Positions 57,745-64,000 of a stretch of DNA of 64,000 nucleotides are shown in pieces. The stretch comes from Stratiolaelaps scimitus (Eukaryota > Arthropoda > Arachnida > Mesostigmata > Laelapidae), in the NCBI GenBank assembly GCA_019614645.1, contig JABWDB010000007.1, positions 3,658,001 through 3,722,000 of the forward strand. The letters run 5' to 3'. Under the pieces are notes generated by a model. That model worked only from the letters and a program-made list of their open reading frames with translations. It ran no database searches and was not told the origin of the DNA. Position 1 is the first letter of the stretch; the number at the start of each line of letters is the position of its first letter. A program made the position numbers and the translations under genes.

Positions 57745-58454
57745 AATCCCATGAACAATAGGTCTTCTCTAGTCATTGTTCTCGATTCCAGTAACAGGAG
57801 TGGACATTACTGTTCTATTCGGAAGAGAATGGCTGAAGTATGAGACGTCTTTTCTTGAACTAATAAGGCACCTTCACATGGATACTTTCCTGTACTTGCA
57901 GACTTGTCAATACAGTTATCATTCATTATAATCACCTGTCCCATGTGTAAAACGGCATTCAGCACAGTTTTCTTTTCGTGGGGGACTGTCCTTGTTATAC
58001 AGGAAACACGTTCTCATCATGAGTTGCCGTACATTAGCTGTAAATTACATTTCGCTTGTGATGGGATTGCTGCCTGATTTGAAATGGCGTATCCCAGTGA
58101 ACGAGTTTCAAAGAAATCGCAGCTAACAGCCTTTACTTCAGACTCGACCCTCAATTCATTATAAATATAATAGATTGCAAACACTCGTACGGGATCCCCA
58201 ACGGATAATGACACTGGACGCCGTCGGACGGCAAATACTTCCCTGTATCGGAACTTTTCGTCAGACCAAGTATAGATAGACGAAATATAATATGTTAGGC
58301 CCTCTTCGCATGTCCGTTTCGTGGCTATACGCGGACTTGATGTGTGAGGCCTCGTCACAAATGAGTTCACTGTTGATGCGATTATCGGCGATCTCACACC
58401 GTTCTTCTCTTTCGATTTGAATTGTTTTAACGATGCACAGTACAGCCTTACAAG

Positions 58455-58526
58455 TACGATCCTCCAGAGGCGTTGAGAGCAGTTCCGTGGACGTTTAATG
58501 TTGGCTGTGGGTCAGACCGGAAAAGT
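58455..58526 (+). mobile_element. SINE family A, 3' half
   Basis: GAGAGCAGTTCCGTGGACG, TTTAATGTTGGCTGTGGGTC and AGACCGGAAAA match the end of the other copies (for example 62.8 kb). The head with its promoter boxes is absent: a 5'-truncated copy, as retrotransposition often leaves. Confidence 0.65.
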
Positions 58527-58798
58527 TACTTTGGAACCTTTGAACCAATTAAGGGCTACGGGAATTCGAAGGTAGGCCACGAAAGCTGTTGGGTAAACAC
58601 ATCTAAATCAGACTTCTCCCGACGTCAACGATATCCTTTAATCTTCCTTAAACGTTCGTGTGCACAGCTCTAACGTTAAATCTCATCCGAATCTGCTGTC
58701 TTTAGGTCAGTCAGCGAGTCACCAAGCTCAGCTGCAGGTGCGGTATAATAATCGTATGGGATACTAAATAACGTTAAATTACAGACTACTAATTATAG

Positions 58799-58811
58799 AT
58801 ATATATATATA
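58799..58811. repeat. (TA)n microsatellite, 13 bp
   Basis: Lies just outside the left arm of the foldback element. Confidence 0.85.
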
Positions 58812-58824
58812 AGAAGAATTTAAT

Positions 58825-58918
58825 AAAGAAATTTTCCGTAAATGAATTGCCATTGACATAGGGATGGCAATTCATCAATTGTTCATTCGATGTTTGGAGT
58901 TTGACGCGACTTTTGTTC

Positions 58919-58965
<47 letters not shown>

Positions 58966-59079
58966 CTATATATAGGAATGTGTTGTAATATATATATATA
59001 GTTTAATGAACAAAAGTCGCGTCAAACTTCAAACAGTGCACCCTATGTCAATGGAAATTCATTTAAAGTAAATTTCTTT
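58825..59079. mobile_element. Foldback element with (TA)n core
   Basis: The left arm (58825-58922) and the right arm (about 59004-59079) are inverted copies. The inner 25 bp (AGTTTGACGCGACTTTTGTTCAT side) match exactly or nearly so, as do the blocks around CCATTGACATAGGG and AAAGAAATTT. The left arm carries ~20 extra bp that themselves form a hairpin (ATGAATTGCCAT / ATGGCAATTCAT, about 58842-58875). The centre is (TA)n, 43 bp at 58919-58961, with two shorter TA runs. It has no coding capacity. It looks like a MITE or foldback element, but clear target duplications are not seen. Confidence 0.85.
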
Positions 59080-60874
59080 TGCGAGTAGCAATGAACTGGT
59101 TTTGAATCCTCCAATGTCATAGAATGACGCTTGACTGTCCCGGGAATTAATCGCTCCGGACCACTATCTATAGAATATTGGCCATTTCGATCTACATCCC
59201 TGACTTAATATATTTTGCCGGCTGCTATTAAGGCAATAAACTTGTTGGCCAACTCAAGTCCCTCTCCTAAGCACTGACGTGTGGCCTGAATGTGGTGTTG
59301 GACAGCAAACTGTACAATAATGGCCTGTTTTCGAAACAGAACTCCCTCATCACACGAGAGTGCCCGTGTTGTACGTGAAATGGATCGGTGCTGGAGAGAG
59401 GCGGCGCTGTTCGTCCTGTGCACATGTTTAATTTACTCTGTAACCCTGCACCGGAAGGTTTGCGGGCGTATTAAGTGGATACATGCGATTTTAATGTATC
59501 CAATTAGTCGTTGTATAAAGAGTGCACAACCGATAATAACAGCCAGTGTTCACAAACGGGAAATCTCCTCGAGATCATCCAATTTTGATTGCATTTATGG
59601 AGGGGTTACGCTGATACGTGTGCAGAGTGCCTCTTCTTAGATATTTCCTTTTCCAAGGCATCAGGCCAACCCGGATACGCGAAGGTTCTTCCTCCGGTGT
59701 CTCTCGGGAGATGCTTGTTGCGATTAGTGATTCTCGAAGGGGAAAAAACGGCCCAAAATCTCGTTCTCCCAAGCCAACGCGAAGGTGGACTGTTTCGCAA
59801 AGAGTTTAATTCGAATTATCGAGACTGTATAGTTCAACGTCTAGAGCACATAATTCATAATGTGGAGGCGAACTCATTGGAATCCAAAGTATACTGTGAA
59901 GGGGCATTTACTTTATAATGTCGCAGAACAATGGTCATATGTATCGTAGTAGGAACTTGTTGGAGATACCAACCACGTCAACATGCGCCCTACGAACGAG
60001 TCTCCTATGCGTTACTTTCAGTGATGTCTAAACAAGAATTGCAGGCTAGCTGTCGGCTACAGGATATCTACGTATAGCAACAAAGCAAATACAAAACCCT
60101 ACCTCTGTTCATTAGAGTCAGTTATTTCGTATTAGCGCGCATAACTGCGGTGTGTGTACAGCGTGATGTTTATATATTATTTATAGCCATGCTTCAATGG
60201 CCTACCGCATGATGCCCACTATCCCCGAACTTGGCAGGAACGCACGATCCCACGACACGACAGCAATGTCGTTTTCATTACAACTATACTGCCTTCCCCC
60301 TGCGAGTCTTTGCCCGTTTGGTGTCAGCTTGCTAACCCTATGTGCGTGCACTACTTCAGTTTTCGGATCCCTCTCATGTCTTTTCATGCGTTCTAACCAA
60401 GAGGGCCGAGCCTGCCAACCAGCCTCCAGTCACCAAAGAGGATATTGGTGTTGCAGGTGCGATTGGCTATATCCCTCACTCGTGAATTCATAGGCTCGTA
60501 ACCACCCGATGAGATCGATCGTGATCAAGCATTCGCCGTACCGGACAGTACACACCGACGGCTTTGAATATGTCTGCGTACATACGCAACAAGCAGTTGT
60601 TGTACTGACCCCGCCTATGTACTTTGTCCATAAAGACCTCCAGGCAAAAAGCTGATTTTGGTTAGTTGGGACGCCAGCAGCTGGCGATCGTTTAGCTGGA
60701 ACGTGAAGTGTTCCCTCACATACGCCGTAACAGCGAACATTTCGTTTTCCATTGGTTCGTCTTCGGCTGGCCGGAGCCGTACATTAAGACGAGGCAGCCT
60801 TTGTTTTGGTACGGGTAGAATGAAGAAAAGTGTAGCCGGGGCAGACCCTGAGAACGAGATGCGAAGAAGCTAAG

Positions 60875-60900
60875 CGAGAGAGAGAGGGAGAGAGAGGGAG
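60875..60900. repeat. (GA)n microsatellite
   Basis: Imperfect GA run with GGG interruptions. Confidence 0.88.
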
Positions 60901-61551
60901 AAGTCGAGACAGATGGGGTCTTTTGGAAATGAGAGAACGGCCCTTCGCGTTTCCCTGCTCTGTTTCCCAAATCCCCGAGTGCTCCCTCGAGTTGCTTGCT
61001 CCCGCGAGTCTGGCTGGATCCCTCCTCGACGTCCCGTGGGCAAGGGACGAACTTTTCCTATGCTGTAGGTCCCTCGCCCCTCGAAGTAGCCTGCGCTTTT
61101 GGAAGGAGGCCGCGAGCATATGGGCAGTGAGAAGGAACGCTAGACCAATCGTGGGTGCGCAAGCGCGACTGATGCTCCCAGTGGTGCTCGCCAGTGACGT
61201 GTGGAGAGAGAGAGAGACGGCTGATACCGAAATAATAGTTAGGTTATATAGCGTAACCTAATTAGTAGTATTCGAATGCTCATAAGCGTAGCGTGGCTTG
61301 TTGTGAAGAGCCCATCTACTATACGCTAAAAAAATCGAGAAAGACAATAGCCACGTATGCTTGACGAAGGGTCTCTATATAAAACGGCGCGAAGAAATAA
61401 TGCACGACGTGTAGCTGTCATGATGAATTTTTATTTATTTACCCTGAAAATCGTTAATCATATCCCAATTTGTTAGGGTAAAGTTTGAGAGGAAGAAAAT
61501 TACAACTCGATGTGTTGTTCCGTACAAATCGATCTCTTGCATAGATCTGGC

Positions 61552-61567
61552 AGAGAGAGAGAGAGAG
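61552..61567. repeat. (GA)n microsatellite
   Basis: Eight units. Confidence 0.9.
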
Positions 61568-62007
61568 TGTCGGGCACAGGCTATTGTCAATTCCATGTGT
61601 TTAAGCTCCAATTAGGAATTGAGCAATATCTCCTGCTATTTTCCCTTGAGAATAAGCGAAGCATTTCTAGTCGTTACTAATATGTTACAGTCTTAGGTTT
61701 TACGACCAAGCGAAATGAGAACAGAGTCAAGATTTTGAAAGTACGACTCTACGTATTATTTCTCGATTAACAAAGGCGGACAGAACTAGATCCATATACA
61801 CAGATAAAGAAGCTTTGCCCTTCAAACAAGTTGACAGCTGTGAGTAGTCCTGCTGCACTATCCGGCAGAGCACTGGTTAAACAGAACGAGCAGATTAGGA
61901 ATTACTGGCTAGCGCAGATCGGATCACTATATATTGTAATGGTGTGGTCTCGTACATTGATTAGAATATGTGGCAGCTAAGGGTTTATAGGTAGATCTGC
62001 AATCCTG

Positions 62008-62073
62008 TCCTACTAAGCAAGGCAAATAGCAATACCGTGGAAGTTAAATGTTGGCTGAGAGTCAGGCCGAGAA
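62008..62073 (+). mobile_element. SINE family A, 3' tail
   Basis: ATACCGTGGAAGTTAAATG, TTGGCTGAGAGTCAGGCCGA and an A-rich end match the other copies. It is truncated at the 5' side. Fourteen bases after the tail a 36-bp (TA)n array begins. Confidence 0.65.
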
Positions 62074-62083
62074 TATTAGTAAG

Positions 62084-62087
<4 letters not shown>

Positions 62088-62123
<36 letters not shown>
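62088..62123. repeat. (TA)n microsatellite, 36 bp
   Basis: Uninterrupted; lies between the SINE tail and the LINE fragment. Confidence 0.95.
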
Positions 62124-62126
<3 letters not shown>

Positions 62127-62165
62127 TCTCACCTGTAGCGGCGGCTTTAGGTGGTTACGACATAG

Positions 62166-62618
62166 GATTTTTCTGCAGATGCTCGTGAATGTCTTTGGTG
62201 TGTACAGACTACCATAGACTGCTTTAGGTCAAACGTCACCAGGAGAAGGCAGGCAGTTAAGGTTGTTTGTGTTGTATTCCGCTGGGAGGAGACTAACATT
62301 GGAACGCCCCAGGGCTCGGCGCCTGACCCCTTTATGTTCGTTGTTTATATGAACTTTGCTTTGCTCAAGATTTGTGCAGGCTATATCTGTGAGACTATTG
62401 TACATGCGTACTATACTGCAATGCTATTTCGGCTTGACCCCGCCAAGCCTACCATTGAGATTCAGGGACCTCTGGATCACGCTGTAAAGGCCTTTGAGCC
62501 TGTTAAGATGCCTGGGCAAGCTGTCAATGCTAGCGAAACGGACCTGATTATATTCCGCGCACATCTGGCAACGTTGATGAAGCGGTTACCCATGCTTGGA
62601 GCTCGCACCTGCCCTTGA
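62166..62618 (+). pseudogene. LINE reverse-transcriptase fragment
   Basis: One frame is open for about 150 codons, from after a TAG at 62163 to a TGA at 62616-62618. FRSNVTRRRQAVKV (about 62223-62264) matches the F..YL..R.Q.V.V helix. NIGTPQGSAPDPFMFVVYMN (62295-62354) matches the G.PQGSVLGP.LF..Y.ND motif. AYYTAMLF (about 62404-62427) stands where YADDTxLF should be, and VNASETDLIIF (about 62524-62556) matches L.LN..KT.L..F. The two catalytic Asp of YADD are lost (YYTA), so the enzyme is dead although the frame is open. The N-terminal part, endonuclease and C-terminus are missing. It is of Jockey/CR1/RTE-like non-LTR type; the clade cannot be fixed by eye. Confidence 0.88.
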
Positions 62619-62773
62619 TCCAGATCATCAAATGCCTGACGGTTGCAGTCTAAGCTAGATCTTTATATGTACTTTATCTGAAAAGAAAAACAAGTTAGCT
62701 CAGTGCGCTACAGATATATGATAGCTGATGTCAATGGCGCCATTTTCTGAACGCTGATTGTCTGACCTTCTTT
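62619..62773. other. Short spacer
   Basis: Between the LINE fragment and a SINE copy; no feature seen. Confidence 0.3.
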
Positions 62774-62942
62774 CTTTTGTTTCCGGGCTGACGCTCAGCC
62801 AACATTTAACGTCTACGTCTTTCGACATAGCCTCATAAGACGGAGCCCTTACAAATACAAATGTGCAACGGCGGGGATCGAACCCATACACCACTGCATC
62901 TCCTCCGATTTCAATGCGCACCGATTGTCTCACCTAAGCGTC
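62774..62942 (-). mobile_element. SINE family A, near-complete copy
   Basis: On the minus strand: a degenerate box A (about 62924-62938, CTTAGGTGAGACAAT), box B GGTTCGATCCCC (62873-62884), then CCGTTGCACATTTGTATTTG, GGGCTCCGTCTTATGAGGCT, GACGTTAAATGTTGGCTGAG and the terminal hairpin GGCTGAGCGTCAGCC (62788-62802), ending A-rich. It supplies the clearest body and tail sequence of the family. Confidence 0.8.
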
Positions 62943-64000
62943 ATCTTGTTTAGGGGATAATAGCTCAATCTTTCGATCAGCACCACTCGACCTTAAACCA
63001 ACGCCCGTCCGAGTTATCCTGATGTTCGCCGGCAGAAGGCGGCGCCATCTCTGCAATTGCAGCCTTTCCTAGCATCGTTTCCCCGGTTAGCGTTCTCTCC
63101 AATAAACACGCGGCTGCCGTTGCCCCCCTCGGCCCGCAGAAACCAATGTACGGGTACGCTTATGTTAGCCCGCAGGCTGTTGGTTGGTCTGTTTGATTCA
63201 CGTTGACGTTATCCCATTGAGGAAATTGCCCATCCCCCTCGCACAGTTTGCCGCTGGTCCACCGGACGCGTGCGTTTCGTTACGCTGTCGGACCGTCCGG
63301 GGTGGGCCGTTACTAGATGACACGTACTAGTAATATTACAGGCAGAACAGTCTAGCTGGTTTTCTTCGCTGTTGGCCGCTTGTAGCAATTACTACACCGC
63401 GTTCCATCAATACCGTAGTCTCTATTAACAATTCCACCTTGACTGGCATTTGACCGAGATGAGCGTTGCTTCGCCATCCAGCGCTGTGCTGCTGCTGCTG
63501 CTGTAATCATTCAGAATCGTTGTTATTATGTTATTCTGGCGTTTGATTAATTACTGTTCCGTTAGCAAGGTTCCCTGATGTCGATGTGGCATAACAGGTT
63601 CCTTTAGTCTCTCGGAGTCTCGCGAGATTTACTCCCGTTAGTTTTTTTTTGGTCTTTGTACAGACCCCATGAGTGCATTTCAGTTCTCCGTGTATAGTTT
63701 CTCAACTAAGTCATTCGTTGTCGATGCGTTGTTCGCCCATTGGCCCTGTCCCGCTGTCTTCAGACTTTTCAAAATAGCCTGAAGAGACAACTTTATTAAT
63801 GAATAAGCTAAGAAGTTCATTTGTACGCGAGTCCAGGTTTAACAGAGGCCATTTATACTCATGTTATTCGCGAGTCACGAATTCAAATATAGCGCCGGAG
63901 CCAGATCAAACAGTCCTACGGAAGCAGTTCGCCATTATGAATTTCGATCGACATACACATAGACACACGCATGAACCAAAGGCAGCTTGAAGACTAAGGA
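62943..64000. other. Unassigned trailing segment
   Basis: No gene recognised. A (CTG)5 run lies at 63487-63503. A 63-codon plus frame (63799-63990) near the edge has an ordinary sequence but no support; anything real there could continue outside the window. Confidence 0.3.
63487..63503. repeat. (CTG)n microsatellite
   Basis: Five units. Confidence 0.88.

Larger units (their letters stand above)
53201..58454. other. Unassigned segment
   Basis: No recognisable gene. A plus frame at 55345-55626 and one at 57087-57407 have no domain. At 54280-54310 GGGTCTCGATCC resembles a box B, but no box A is found at the right distance. Two long (TA)n arrays and a CT/TA/GA composite are listed separately. 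Confidence 0.3.
59086..62007. other. Unassigned segment
   Basis: No recognisable gene. A minus frame at 59205-59423 (VQFAVQHHIQATRQCLGEGL) and plus frames at 59290-59640 and 59589-59918 are protein-like but overlap each other, and no domain is seen. (GA)n runs occur at 60875-60900, 61203-61216 and 61552-61567. An 8-bp stem hairpin TTAGGTTA/TAACCTAA is at about 61239-61261. Confidence 0.3.

Noticed and set aside
1..64000. CRISPR array, bacterial operon or rRNA genes
   Set aside because: No regularly spaced direct repeats, no packed same-strand genes with ribosome sites, and no rRNA-like sequence seen.

Overview
This window looks like a stretch of an animal nuclear genome, most likely from an arthropod (a mite or tick is my unproven guess). 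The evidence is indirect. There is no operon-like gene packing. Base composition is uneven, roughly mid-40s % GC by eye. (TA)n microsatellites are very dense, and there are decayed mariner and non-LTR (LINE) elements plus tRNA-derived SINE copies. I recognise no intact cellular gene by homology. The longest open frames (up to about 200 codons) are within what chance would give over six frames of 64 kb, so open-frame length alone proves nothing here.

Layout. 0.8-4.3 kb is the most gene-like part: a GC-rich block with Gly/Ala/Gln-rich frames (788-2059), a minus-strand Ser/Thr-rich frame (2350-2556), a short well-started frame with a possible 59-nt intron (3137-3345), a 51-bp perfect hairpin (3524-3574) and two successive protein-like frames (3775-4286). 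From 4.3 to 24 kb the DNA is mostly unannotatable. It contains (TA)n arrays, copies of three short interspersed repeats (called A, B and C here) and a few weak exon candidates (10.7, 12.5 and 16.7-17.2 kb). At 24.1 kb there is a probable reverse-transcriptase scrap, at 25.7-26.1 kb a weak two-exon candidate, and at 27.1-28.1 kb a clear but dead mariner transposase on the minus strand. From 28 to 45 kb I see only SINE copies (38.1 and 41.1 kb), tRNA-like promoter boxes (26.6 and 33.2 kb) and simple repeats. At 45.1-45.5 kb is a candidate two-exon small gene with good splice signals, followed by the 3' half of a LINE ORF2 on the minus strand (45.87-46.68 kb). At 52.7-53.2 kb there are two strong related hairpins, at 58.8-59.1 kb a long inverted repeat around a (TA)n core, and at 62.0-62.9 kb a SINE tail, a (TA)n array, a LINE reverse-transcriptase fragment and another SINE copy.

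How it fits together: the LINE remnants are a plausible source of the enzyme that moved the SINEs. SINE family A has box A and box B promoter motifs, a ~100-bp body and a terminal hairpin (ggctgag/cagcc type). Some SINE tails run straight into (TA)n arrays, which hints that part of the microsatellite load was seeded by element tails. All candidate cellular exons are given low confidence because they rest only on start context, splice signals and reading-frame appearance.
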